Below, one piece after another: positions 1-5,644 of a stretch of DNA of 10,680 nt (position 1 is the stretch's first letter; the number at the start of each line of letters is the position of its first letter). The stretch is from DATFYI01 sp035315125 (GTDB taxonomy: Bacteria; Chloroflexota; Anaerolineae; Anaerolineales; Anaerolineaceae). The translations under genes were made by a program, and so were the position numbers. The notes under the pieces are model-generated. The model saw nothing but the letters and a program-made list of their open reading frames with translations. It was not told the origin of the DNA and made no database searches. The stretch lies in contig DATFYI010000031.1 in assembly GCA_035315125.1 (NCBI GenBank), forward strand, positions 1-10,680, in the 5' to 3' direction.

Positions 1-356
1 TTCGACGGATCCGTGAACTGCACGCTGTAGTAGCGGTCGTTCATGTCGGGTACGTGCAAGACCAGCGGCCCTTGACTGAGGTCTAACCAGCCGGCCGTAG
101 AGAGCGTGTCGTGGTTCACGCCAGTAGTCGCCACTTTTGGGGCCGAGGCGGGCGCGTGGAGGGGATCTGCAAAAAGCGCCTGGGGCTCCGTGTAGAGCGT
201 ATTGACCGGGATGGGGCCGTCGCCGAACCCTTTAACCAACAGCCCCCTCTTGTACACGGACAGCAACATGCGTGGCCAAAAGTAGATGAAAAGGCACCAT
301 ACTACGACCATGACCGCACCGATTATTAGCAAATGCTGGTAGTACTGCATGTCCAT
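1..356 (-). CDS. DUF1254 family membrane-anchored protein (N-terminal part, runs off the left edge)
   Basis: The visible 118 residues begin with a hydrophobic segment (about residues 8-29), so the protein is probably anchored in the inner membrane with the rest outside. Residues 81-117 read N-H-D-T-L-S-x3-W-L-D-L-S-x-G-P-L-V-L-x-V-P-D-x4-RYY-x-VQ-x-x-D, the usual signature of DUF1254 proteins. The family's biochemical role is unknown. The ATG at 356 overlaps the TGA of the upstream DUF1214 gene in a TGATG junction, with AAGGGAAG just before it as ribosome binding site, so the two are almost certainly co-transcribed and translationally coupled. The C-terminal part lies outside the window. Confidence 0.85.
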   Translation of the reverse strand, partial: MDMQYYQHLLIIGAVMVVVWCLFIYFWPRMLLSVYKRGLLVKGFGDGPIPVNTLYTEPQALFADPLHAPASAPKVATTGVNHDTLSTAGWLDLSQGPLVLHVPDMNDRYYSVQFTDPS

Positions 357-1021
357 CACTTCCCTTCAACAACCGGCGGCACCGTATACTTGCCATGGAG
401 AATGGCCTCGCCGGGTATGTACACGCGCAGCCAGAGGATGAAATTGCCTGCCGGCGCGGGCAGCCAGTTGGACTCATGCCCCGCCGGAGCAGCCTTCTGA
501 ATGTAAATATCGACCGATCCGTCGGGGTTTTGCACAAGACCCGACCTGTCGCTGACGCTGTAGCGATCGATCGGATTCGCCACAAAGTGATTTCCCGCGT
601 CGCCCATCGTAATCGACCAGAATGCATGGTTCGGCGGAAGCTGTCCTGCTGGAAAGTGCATGACGTAGTCGTGCACTCCGGAGAGCGCATGGCCCGCGCC
701 ATCTGTGTTCGTCTGCCAATACATCGCCTCCTGCGGGACGTTCACCGGGCCGGGAAATAACTGGGCGTGCGCGGCTCGCAGGAACATGCTGTTGCGGGGC
801 TCGCCCAATCCGAACATGGTGATCCAGCCGTTGACCTTCGTGGCTTTGATCCTGGCGTAAATTTGGGCCGAGACAAACGCCAGCCCGAAGCCGATGAGTG
901 CGCCCTGGATCAGGTCACTACTCAACGTTCTTGGCTGGGGGAAGAAGATTACATGGATGATGAAATAGACGCATACCAGGCCGGTGAGCGTCGCCAGATA
1001 AGTGGTGGTTGTTCTATTCAT
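356..1021 (-). CDS. DUF1214 domain protein with two N-terminal membrane segments
   Basis: This 221-aa protein starts with two hydrophobic segments (about residues 8-27 and 36-55). A DUF1214 domain follows, recognisable from F134-W-S-I-T near the middle, V147-A-N-P-I-D-R-Y-S-V-x-D-R, D167-G-S-V-D-I-Y-I-Q, N185-W-L-P-A-P-x-G and the closing P215-P-V. DUF1214 and DUF1254 usually occur together, fused or as neighbours; here they are separate genes joined by a one-base overlap. The molecular function is not established. The start has only a weak upstream AAAGGGA about 13 bases away, but the first membrane helix begins right after this Met. A perfect inverted repeat lies 21 bp upstream. Confidence 0.88.
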   Translation of the reverse strand: MNRTTTTYLATLTGLVCVYFIIHVIFFPQPRTLSSDLIQGALIGFGLAFVSAQIYARIKATKVNGWITMFGLGEPRNSMFLRAAHAQLFPGPVNVPQEAMYWQTNTDGAGHALSGVHDYVMHFPAGQLPPNHAFWSITMGDAGNHFVANPIDRYSVSDRSGLVQNPDGSVDIYIQKAAPAGHESNWLPAPAGNFILWLRVYIPGEAILHGKYTVPPVVEGK

Positions 1022-1175
1022 ATTACTATTTTATCCCTTTTGATTCAGCGGCATGAGCTGAATCTGTTTCGGGAACCCATATGCGGGCGATGCCGATGAA
1101 GATGCCTTAGACGATGCCGATGAGGGTGTTTTTTTCTGGCAGGAAGATGAAAAATCCAAAGATCCGGTTTACCGT
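1022..1175 (-). pseudogene. Possible decayed membrane-protein remnant
   Basis: Reading the minus strand from about 1175, one frame gives a hydrophobic run (GFFIFLPEKNTLIGIV), then TAA, then GIFIGIARIWVPETDSAHAAE and a final TAG just before the DUF1214 start. The two halves look like parts of one transmembrane stretch interrupted by an in-frame stop. No start codon or family can be assigned. Low-complexity GATGCCGATGA repeats in the DNA could also produce this appearance by chance. Confidence 0.22.
1042..1064. promoter_or_regulatory. Perfect 8-bp inverted repeat upstream of the DUF1214-DUF1254 pair
   Basis: GATTCAGC, 7 bases, GCTGAATC. It lies 21 bp upstream of the DUF1214 start codon, where a repressor operator or an mRNA hairpin could control the pair. 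No run of T follows on either strand, so it is not a good terminator. Its role is inferred only from symmetry and position. Confidence 0.4.
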
Positions 1176-1286
1176 GAGATTATTTCCTGCACTACATCTG
1201 CGATGATGGTTCTCCTGAACATGCTGGCGAACATCCTTCTGTATCAAGCTCTTGCTGCACCGACTCAACGCTTACCAAAAAGCACA

Positions 1287-1450
1287 TTTTTGTAGGGTGG
1301 CGTTGAGGGCTCGAGGAATGATTTCCATGCATCGGATTTCACCCCGCTGAACCGTATTTGCCCTCAACCCACCATCGCCTGTAACGCAGATTGACGCGGA
1401 TGATTTTCCTGCAACATCTGTGAAATCATAGCCGAAGGTTTGTGGTTCAG
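1287..1450. repeat. Palindromic interspersed repeat, copy 1
   Basis: About 164 bp shared with the copy at 7535-7699. The left arm GGTGGCGTTGAGGGC (1296-1310) pairs with the right arm GCCCTCAACCCACC (1360-1373) apart from one bulged base, enclosing about 50 conserved bases (GAGGAATGATTTCC, TTTCACCCCGC). A conserved tail of about 75 bp follows, ending in TTTGTGGTTCAG. No coding frame is preserved. This looks like a non-autonomous MITE or REP-type element. Confidence 0.8.
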
Positions 1451-1520
1451 CCTGGTCTCTTCAATTTTCGAATCATTTTATCAATCGCTATGGTTTTACG
1501 CTTGCCATGTGCCAGAGTCC

Positions 1521-1625
1521 TTACTCTTGATTATTGACCGCCGCAAATTCTTTAGCAAAGTCTTTGACCTTGACTTTGCCCAGCATGGGCCGGCTGCGAT
1601 AGTAATCTTCGTACAACTTGCCCAT
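1521..1625 (-). pseudogene. Short coding remnant of 34 codons, unknown family
   Basis: The minus strand encodes MGKLYEDYYRSRPMLGKVKV followed by KDFAKEFAAVNNQE and TAA. The residue composition and charge pattern look protein-like, and the frame stays open a little upstream (RVRG), so this may be the 3' end of a larger gene cut off at about 1637 where a transposase remnant on the other strand begins. I do not recognise the family. It could also be an intact micro-gene, but no convincing ribosome binding site precedes the ATG. Confidence 0.3.
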
Positions 1626-1632
1626 CCCACGC

Positions 1633-1799
1633 ACCCGGCAGGGCTTTCGCACGCAGGTGTTCGAGCGCTTGTTAAACGAGCTCAAGCGCCGTAGTCACAA
1701 AATGGCTGACGCTTCCCGCAACGAGAACAGTTGCTTGTTAAGTTCTATGCCGTCGTGCGCAGCCTGAAGTTCAAACGAATTGCCACGCCGACCGGCTGA
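1633..1799 (+). pseudogene. Frameshifted C-terminal tail of a transposase (mutator/IS256-like)
   Basis: The plus strand reads RTRQGFRTQVFERLLNELKR then RSHKMADASRNENSCLL. A -1 shift near 1740 continues it as KFYAVVRSLKFKRIATPTG before TGA at 1797-1799. The (F/L)NE-x-KRR, FRNE-x-SC and FYAVVRSLKF blocks are what I recall from the end of mutator-type DDE transposases; the exact IS family is not certain. No catalytic region, start or terminal inverted repeats are visible, so only the final ~55 codons remain. The palindromic repeat copy 1 lies about 180 bp upstream. Confidence 0.55.
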
Positions 1800-1824
1800 C
1801 CCGACCTGCTCTTTTACACAAAAT

Positions 1825-1876
1825 TTGACACACTATCCCGTGGTGTGCTACACTGGCGGCGTGAGCTGTTCAGCTC
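1825..1876 (+). promoter_or_regulatory. Sigma-70-like promoter plus palindromic operator candidate
   Basis: The -35 TTGACA (1825-1830, perfect) and -10 TACACT (1849-1854, 4 of 6) are 18 bp apart. Transcription would start near 1861. Immediately downstream, GAGCTG-TT-CAGCTC (1863-1876) is a perfect inverted repeat placed where a repressor would block transcription or where a 5' mRNA hairpin would sit just before the ribosome binding site. Confidence 0.6.
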
Positions 1877-1891
1877 CAAAGGAGAACTCGT

Positions 1892-2161
1892 ATGGCACAG
1901 ATTATTGTTACCGCGGAAGTCAACGATGTCGAGGAGTGGTTGAAGTACAAGGTCGAAATGGTGCGCGCATTGTCGTCGGTCGCGTCGGACGGGGCCAGCT
2001 ATGTTGCCATGGATGGCAGCAAAAAAGTCGCCAGCACTTGGAACGTTCCCAACATGGAAGCCTTCCAGGCAGCTCAGGGCGCCTTCCCACCGGAATTGGC
2101 GGCGGCGGCCAAGCGAGCCGGGATGATCCCGTCGACTATGGTCATGTACGTTAAGAAGTAG
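1892..2161 (+). CDS. Small conserved-looking protein of unknown function (89 aa)
   Basis: The start is well supported: AAAGGAG (1878-1884) lies 7 bases before the ATG, and a good promoter precedes it. I do not recognise the protein by name. Its likely secondary structure is strand (AQIIVTAEV), helix (VEEWLKYKVEMVRALSS), two strands (SYVAMDGSKKVASTWNV), helix (NMEAFQAAQ... ELAAAAKRAG) and strand (TMVMYVKK). This beta-alpha-beta-beta-alpha-beta order resembles the ferredoxin-like dimeric alpha/beta-barrel fold of small monooxygenase and stress proteins; that is inference from pattern only. It has no signal peptide or membrane segment. It stands alone, convergent with the dehydrogenase gene on the other strand. 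Confidence 0.75.
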   Translation: MAQIIVTAEVNDVEEWLKYKVEMVRALSSVASDGASYVAMDGSKKVASTWNVPNMEAFQAAQGAFPPELAAAAKRAGMIPSTMVMYVKK

Positions 2162-2396
2162 ACCAGTCGAGACCGCGACGCACAGGCAGCCTATCCCGGA
2201 ATCAGCGAGGCGGCGGCTCTGGCGGGCGGTCGCTCAACGTACACAAGCGAACACTCCCTCAAAGCGGTAAGATCTGGCATGGCCACGTATCTGGCTGCGG
2301 GGTGAATCGCTGATAAATATGGACAACCTGCTCTGCCCGCATGGGGTGGCGAAAGAAGTTATCGGGTTTCCCGCTGCCGAAAATGGGTGGACCGCC
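2162..2396. other. Gene-free gap between convergent genes
   Basis: This separates the ends of the 89-aa gene and the dehydrogenase. A small CGGG-TTT-CCCG hairpin (2363-2373) is present but too short and without a T-run, so I call no terminator. Nothing else is recognisable. Confidence 0.5.
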
Positions 2397-3338
2397 TTAG
2401 CCGTGCTGGGCCCGTATACGAAGAAGCTCTAGCAGCTTATCGTCTTCTTCCTCCGCAATCTGGTCGACAGATCGATTTCCGGCCTCCGCCAATACTCCGT
2501 CGATAATGGTTTGCTTGAGTTCAGCAGTGATATCGGGTGTCCCAAGTGCGTGCATCATGCCAACCAGTGGGTCCATCAGTTGATCCATGAAATGTTGGAT
2601 CCCGCCTGCTCCACCGCCAACGTGCCATTGCAGGCTGGGCCCCATTAATCCCCAACGCAGTCCCGGCCCATAGCTGACCGCATCGTCGGCCTCTGCAACA
2701 CTCAACACACCCTGTTGAATCAGGTACATGATCTCGCGATAGAGCGCTGCTTGAAGCCGGTTTGCCACATGGCCGGGAAGTTCCTTGCGTAGGTGGATAG
2801 GCTTCTTGCCGATCGACGAGTAAAATGCCATACCTTGTTGGATGGCATCGGGCGATGTTTTGGTTCCACCGACGACTTCTACCAACGGGATAATGTGCGG
2901 CGGATTGAAGGGATGGCCGATGATGCAGCGTTCAGGATACTTGCATTTGGATTGTAGCACGCTCATCGTCAGCCCCGACGAACTGGATGCGATGAGCGAG
3001 TCGGGTGGAGCTACTGCATCCATCTCTGCAAATAAATTGATTTTGAGATCTTGGTGTTCCGGTCCGTTCTCCTGGACGAAATCGGCTTGCGAGACTGCCT
3101 CGCGTACATCGGAAGTGAAGATCAGGCGCTCCTTTGCAGCGCCGGCGGTTAAACCAATGACCTTGAGTTGCTCCCAGGCTTCGTCGATGTACTTGCGTAA
3201 GTTAGCTTCTGCGTTCGGGGCGGGATCGGTAGCTACTACGTCAAAGCCGCGGGCAAGATAGAGCGCTGCCCAGCTCGCGCCGATGACTCCGCTGCCTACA
3301 ATCCCGATACGGTGTACGGATTTATTGAAAGACATCAT
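2397..3338 (-). CDS. 3-hydroxyacyl-CoA dehydrogenase family oxidoreductase (NAD-dependent)
   Basis: 313 aa, the normal length for single-domain-pair members of this family. The Rossmann NAD site is G15-S-G-V-I-G20 with acidic D38 closing the second strand. The substrate-binding serines lie in S118-S-S-S-G. The catalytic dyad is H142 (in G-H-P-F-N-P-P) and E154 (in L-V-E-V-V-G-G), 12 residues apart as in human HADH. The C-terminal dimerisation domain begins near G-H-V-A-N-R-L. The family oxidises a 3-hydroxy group to a 3-keto group. The HPFNPP variant and the GLRWGLMGP-type C-terminus are also found in carnitine 3-dehydrogenase and L-gulonate 3-dehydrogenase, so the true substrate may not be an acyl-CoA. 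GGAG lies 5 bases before the first of two adjacent ATGs; either Met could start. No thiolase or hydratase neighbour is present to point to beta-oxidation. Confidence 0.88.
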   Translation of the reverse strand: MMSFNKSVHRIGIVGSGVIGASWAALYLARGFDVVATDPAPNAEANLRKYIDEAWEQLKVIGLTAGAAKERLIFTSDVREAVSQADFVQENGPEHQDLKINLFAEMDAVAPPDSLIASSSSGLTMSVLQSKCKYPERCIIGHPFNPPHIIPLVEVVGGTKTSPDAIQQGMAFYSSIGKKPIHLRKELPGHVANRLQAALYREIMYLIQQGVLSVAEADDAVSYGPGLRWGLMGPSLQWHVGGGAGGIQHFMDQLMDPLVGMMHALGTPDITAELKQTIIDGVLAEAGNRSVDQIAEEEDDKLLELLRIRAQHG

Positions 3339-3356
3339 CTTTTCTCCATTCTACGA

Positions 3357-3381
3357 ACGAATTCGTGCAACCCGGATTCTA
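3357..3381 (-). promoter_or_regulatory. Possible promoter and palindrome upstream of the dehydrogenase
   Basis: On the minus strand a TAGAAT -10 box (3381-3376, 5 of 6) would start transcription about 30 bases before the ATG. No well-spaced -35 box is visible. A perfect 10-bp palindrome ACGAATTCGT (3357-3366) would lie at the start of the message and could be an operator. Weak evidence. Confidence 0.25.
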
Positions 3382-3458
3382 TGTCAGGTCAATTTTCCCA
3401 ATTTTTTACGACAAACGGATGATTATTTTGGTGGGACTCAATTAATATTAGCTCTTTT

Positions 3459-3540
3459 TCCATTCATACACCAGCCGGTCGACCGGCCCGTCCGTGGCCT
3501 GGACCGGACGCTGGATCATCTCTTTCTCCTGCAGCAGCCA
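3459..3540 (-). pseudogene. Degraded C-terminal tail of a type IIG restriction-methylase, copy 1
   Basis: The minus strand reads LQQEKEMIQRPVQATDGPVD then RLVYEWKKS. It matches the copy at 5414-5515 and the family ending 'QIDRLVYELYGLTEEEI' typical of Eco57I-like/type IIG methylase-endonucleases. Here the YELYGLT end is already lost. No methylase motif lies nearby, so this is a short fossil. The perfect 12-bp palindrome CCGGTCGACCGG inside it is explained by the codons for the P-V-D-R stretch. Confidence 0.5.
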
Positions 3541-3772
3541 GGATCTTCGCCAGCTTCTGGCGCCCTGGGACTTGACTGGTTACCTGTAATCGTTAATCCA
3601 ACGGGTAACACCCGATCTGTACCCTGGGTACGAGAACGCCAATCCTCCTCTCCTTTCAGGTTCGCGAAGCATGCCGCAGGCTGAGGGGCCGGGATGAGAT
3701 AGTGTCCGCCCTGACGAATCGAAAGCCATCCCCTTGTAGGGCGTGAAGAGATTCTTTCGAGTTACTGGGTCT
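3541..3772. other. Gene-free gap with an attC-arm-like scar
   Basis: No credible gene. TTCGCGAAGCATG at 3661-3673 is identical to 6397-6409 in the attC of the NUDIX gene, and the following CGCAGG-ctga-GGGGCCGGG resembles the attC continuation CGGAGGGGCGGGCG. TTCGCGAA is self-palindromic, so a short match could be accidental. The scar lies about 120 bp from a restriction-methylase tail remnant, the same combination seen at 5414-5626. Confidence 0.35.
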
Positions 3773-4114
3773 TCAGGCTTCGATTTTCTTGATCGTTGTG
3801 TCCGCATTCACCGATTTGATGGTAACCTTCACAGCATCTTCCATGGGATCTTTGAAGGGTACCTCGATTCGGAGCAGGCCGTTCTCGTAGATCGCTTCGG
3901 CTTTGTCAGGTTTTACTGGCCAGGCTAGAGCCAGTGATGAAACATACTCGATGTTCCTTGCTGGCGCTGTCAGGTGGATGCTGTCTTCCAGGATCTTCAG
4001 ATCGATGGTATCCGTTGGCGCTCCTGGGATGGCAAACTCCACTACTAGCTTCAGGTTTTCATCGTCAGCATACGCTACTGAACTGGGTGCAACCCTAATC
4101 CGATTTTGCGGCAT
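3773..4114 (-). CDS. Small heat-shock protein, Hsp20/alpha-crystallin family
   Basis: 113 aa, short for the family (usually ~140-150). The alpha-crystallin domain fills nearly the whole protein: strands from L21-K-L-V-V-E-F-A-I-P-G through the I-D-L-K-I-L-E-D-S-I-H-L repeat to the hallmark near the C-terminus, E77-N-G-L-L-R-I-E-V-P-F (family consensus (A/E)-x-NGVL-x-(I/V)-x-(V/L)-P). The protein is an ATP-independent chaperone that holds unfolding proteins in the cytoplasm. The N-terminal arm is only about 17 residues and there is no clear I-x-I tail, so oligomers may be small. GGAGGTT (complement of 4121-4127) lies 6 bases before the ATG, a near-perfect ribosome binding site. No CIRCE element is visible. 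Confidence 0.85.
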   Translation of the reverse strand: MPQNRIRVAPSSVAYADDENLKLVVEFAIPGAPTDTIDLKILEDSIHLTAPARNIEYVSSLALAWPVKPDKAEAIYENGLLRIEVPFKDPMEDAVKVTIKSVNADTTIKKIEA

Positions 4115-4200
4115 ATTGGCAACCTCCGTTTAGGTGGAAACAACTCAACCTGGTTATACGATCGCATTGTTGACTTTGCAGATAAGTACAATGGCCACGG

Positions 4201-4293
4201 CCGCCTAATTAGGTGTTCAGCCGCCGTTTGGTAACTCAATCGCTTATAGACCGTTGCGGTCTAATCACCGAAATTAATTTAGGTATTAGGCGG
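4201..4293. repeat. Structured palindromic element upstream of hsp20
   Basis: The outer arms CCGCCTAAT (4201-4209) and ATTAGGCGG (4285-4293) are perfect 9-bp inverted repeats. Inside lies a perfect hairpin TAGACCG-TTG-CGGTCTA (4247-4263), and CCTAATTAGG (4204-4213) is itself a palindrome. The outer ends resemble integron attC cores (GCCTAAC / GTTAGGC) with the key AAC/GTT triplets changed to AAT/ATT. It could be a dead attC, a small MITE or a regulatory structure for hsp20. Confidence 0.5.
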
Positions 4294-4620
4294 TCATAGA
4301 TTAAATTCTGAAATATGCTGTTTACAGTATAGCACGGCAATCAATACCCCGAAGACAAAATGAACGAACAATTTGCGTTATCACCGCACCATTGGACGAC
4401 CCTTATGACCTCTCCGGCTATCTCCCAAACTCACGCAATGGATGCAACCATTTCTGGGTAATCTCCAAAAGCTCTTTTCCACCATCAACACCTGCCGCTC
4501 GATCTGGCCCTGCAAGCATCTCCGCCTCCACCCGGATCGTTCCCATGCCCGATCCATTATCCGCCGCAGATCATGGGTCAAGGCCGGGACTAAAAGCACT
4601 ATAGCTATAAGATGGCTTGC
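4294..4620. other. Gap between hsp20 and the AsnC-type regulator, with possible coding remnant
   Basis: No complete gene is supported. On the minus strand, 4546-4418 reads MGTIRVEAEMLAGPDRAAGV, then DGGKELLEITQKWLHPLREFGR and TAG, with nine more open codons before the ATG. The composition looks protein-like, but no ribosome binding site or family is recognised and two overlapping frames are equally open. It may be the 3' end of a decayed gene. Confidence 0.3.
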
Positions 4621-5115
4621 CTACTTCTCCGGGTTTGAATTCTTTTTTATGACCGAACTGGGCACCTTCCAACGAGCGTCATCTTTAATGATTACAGGAA
4701 CAATCGACGTCCTGGACTTCCGGACGCCAGGCAGATTACCGATTGTTTGGGCGACAAAATCATACAGCATTCGATTATCTTGTGCGACGATCTGGATGCT
4801 CACGTCTCTTTCGCCTATCGAACAGGCAACATAGGTAATATTTTCATATTCGGCAAGTTTATTTGCTACTTCCAGAATGCGTGCCGGCTCAACCTCAATA
4901 AAAACATCCGCAATTACCGGAAAACCAATCGCCTTTGCATCAACGACTGCACTAACAACAAATACTCCGTCTTTTATCAATCGTTCCAATCGGTATCGCA
5001 CCAAACGCTCGCTGGTTTGGCCAATCCTGCGGGCGATATCCGCACAGGACATTCGCCCGTCTTCGGTCAATAGATCGATAATTTGCTTATCCAATAAATC
5101 TAACTTTACACTCAT
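4621..5115 (-). CDS. Lrp/AsnC family transcriptional regulator
   Basis: 164 aa, typical length. The N-terminal winged helix-turn-helix covers about residues 4-62 (L-D-K-Q-I-I-D-L-L-T-E-D-G-R-M-S, then A-D-I-A-R-R-I-G as helix 2 and S-E-R-L-V-R-Y-R-L-E-R-L as recognition helix). The C-terminal RAM ligand-binding and oligomerisation domain follows from about residue 68, with V-x-D-V-F-I-E-V-E-P near its start and the E-R-D-V-S-I-Q-I-V region. Family members sense amino acids or related metabolites and control transport or metabolism genes, often including themselves. The ligand and targets cannot be read from the sequence. GGAAAG lies 8 bases before the ATG. A promoter with an embedded palindrome lies just upstream, suggesting autoregulation. 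Confidence 0.88.
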   Translation of the reverse strand: MSVKLDLLDKQIIDLLTEDGRMSCADIARRIGQTSERLVRYRLERLIKDGVFVVSAVVDAKAIGFPVIADVFIEVEPARILEVANKLAEYENITYVACSIGERDVSIQIVAQDNRMLYDFVAQTIGNLPGVRKSRTSIVPVIIKDDARWKVPSSVIKKNSNPEK

Positions 5116-5179
5116 ATTAAAACTTTCCGAATGTGTATTTTAGAAACAATATACTCCCAAATTTAAATGATCCTTCATC

Positions 5180-5210
5180 ATTATATATCCGAATCGGAAA
5201 TAATATTCAA
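5180..5210 (-). promoter_or_regulatory. Promoter with embedded operator-like palindrome for the AsnC-type gene
   Basis: On the minus strand, a -35 TTGAAT (5210-5205) is followed by TATATA at 17 bp or TATAAT (5185-5180) at 19 bp. Between the boxes lies the palindrome TCCGA-A-TCGGA (5188-5198). A further TTCCGAAT half-site lies at 5125-5132, just before the start codon. This arrangement is what autorepression by the regulator would look like; binding is inferred. Confidence 0.5.
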
Positions 5211-5413
5211 CCTGATACTCGCCTTATTTTAAAGTAATCAGATGATTTTTCTGATCGATCTAAAAAATAGCTGGTAAATGCCTTTTCTGACCTTTCTTTT
5301 GACAAACCTTTTCGGAGAGCTTAGAGATTCCACGTCTCCCATCGTGCGGGCCATTCGATACAACTGGCTTCTAATTTTCATGGTTTAATTTCCCACCTTC
5401 CACAATCTTGATT
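5211..5413. other. AT-rich gene-free gap
   Basis: Contains the inverted repeat ATCAGA-N7-TCTGAT (5237-5255) and no supported gene. It marks the change from the GC-richer left part to the AT-richer cassette region. Confidence 0.4.
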
Positions 5414-5515
5414 TCATCCCCAAGTCAGTCCATACAGCTCGTACACCAGCAAGTCGATCTGTTCATCTGTTACCTGCACCGGACGCCGGATCATCTCTTT
5501 CTCCTGCGGCAGCAT
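5414..5515 (-). pseudogene. C-terminal tail of a type IIG restriction-methylase, copy 2, fused to attC
   Basis: Thirty-three codons from an ATG at 5515 read MLPQEKEMIRRPVQVTDEQI then DLLVYELYGLTWG and TGA. 'Q-I-D-x-L-V-Y-E-L-Y-G-L-T' is the usual end of Eco57I-like/type IIG restriction-modification proteins, where EEEI-x-x-V-E normally follows; here it stops after WG. The homologous stretch begins right at the point where the neighbouring attC loses its R' end, so the ATG and the preceding frame come from attC sequence. It is a scar, not a working gene. Copy 1 at 3459-3540 is more decayed. Confidence 0.5.
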
Positions 5516-5626
5516 GGCGGTGGGGCGGTGGGTGGACAATGTTCAGGAGCAGGAAAAACTCGAAACCAGAAAAATGCTTGAAAATGGTGCCGAATCCCCG
5601 CCGTCCGGTAGCACGTTGTGTTGGCA
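5512..5626 (-). other. Truncated attC site after HEPN gene 3
   Basis: It begins 19 bases after the HEPN gene 3 stop with TGCCAAC as degenerate R'' (5626-5620), then follows the same plan as the other two sites (GGACGGCGGGGATT, then CATTTTC, later CATTGTCCACC). The returning arm matches the NUDIX-gene attC up to GCATG (complement side, 5512-5516) and then changes abruptly into restriction-methylase-tail sequence. No R' (GTTRRRY) core remains. Confidence 0.55.
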
Positions 5627-5644
5627 CGTTCACGGCTTGCAAGA

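Noticed and set aside
232..760. Open frames on both strands overlapping the DUF1214 gene
   Set aside because: They are shadows of a clear DUF1214 coding frame, with Arg/Cys-rich compositions and no ribosome binding sites.
1780..2154. Alternative 124-codon frame over the 89-aa gene
   Set aside because: It starts before the promoter and ribosome binding site and has a composition typical of an out-of-frame reading.
2363..2373. CGGG-TTT-CCCG as a terminator after the dehydrogenase
   Set aside because: The stem is only four base pairs and no T-run follows on the minus strand.
3475..3490. Perfect palindrome CCGGTCGACCGG as a regulatory site
   Set aside because: It lies inside the methylase-tail remnant and is explained by the codons there; the other copy of the tail lacks it.
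3580..3807. 75-codon minus-strand frame overlapping the end of hsp20
   Set aside because: No ribosome binding site, no recognisable pattern, and it overlaps the hsp20 3' end.
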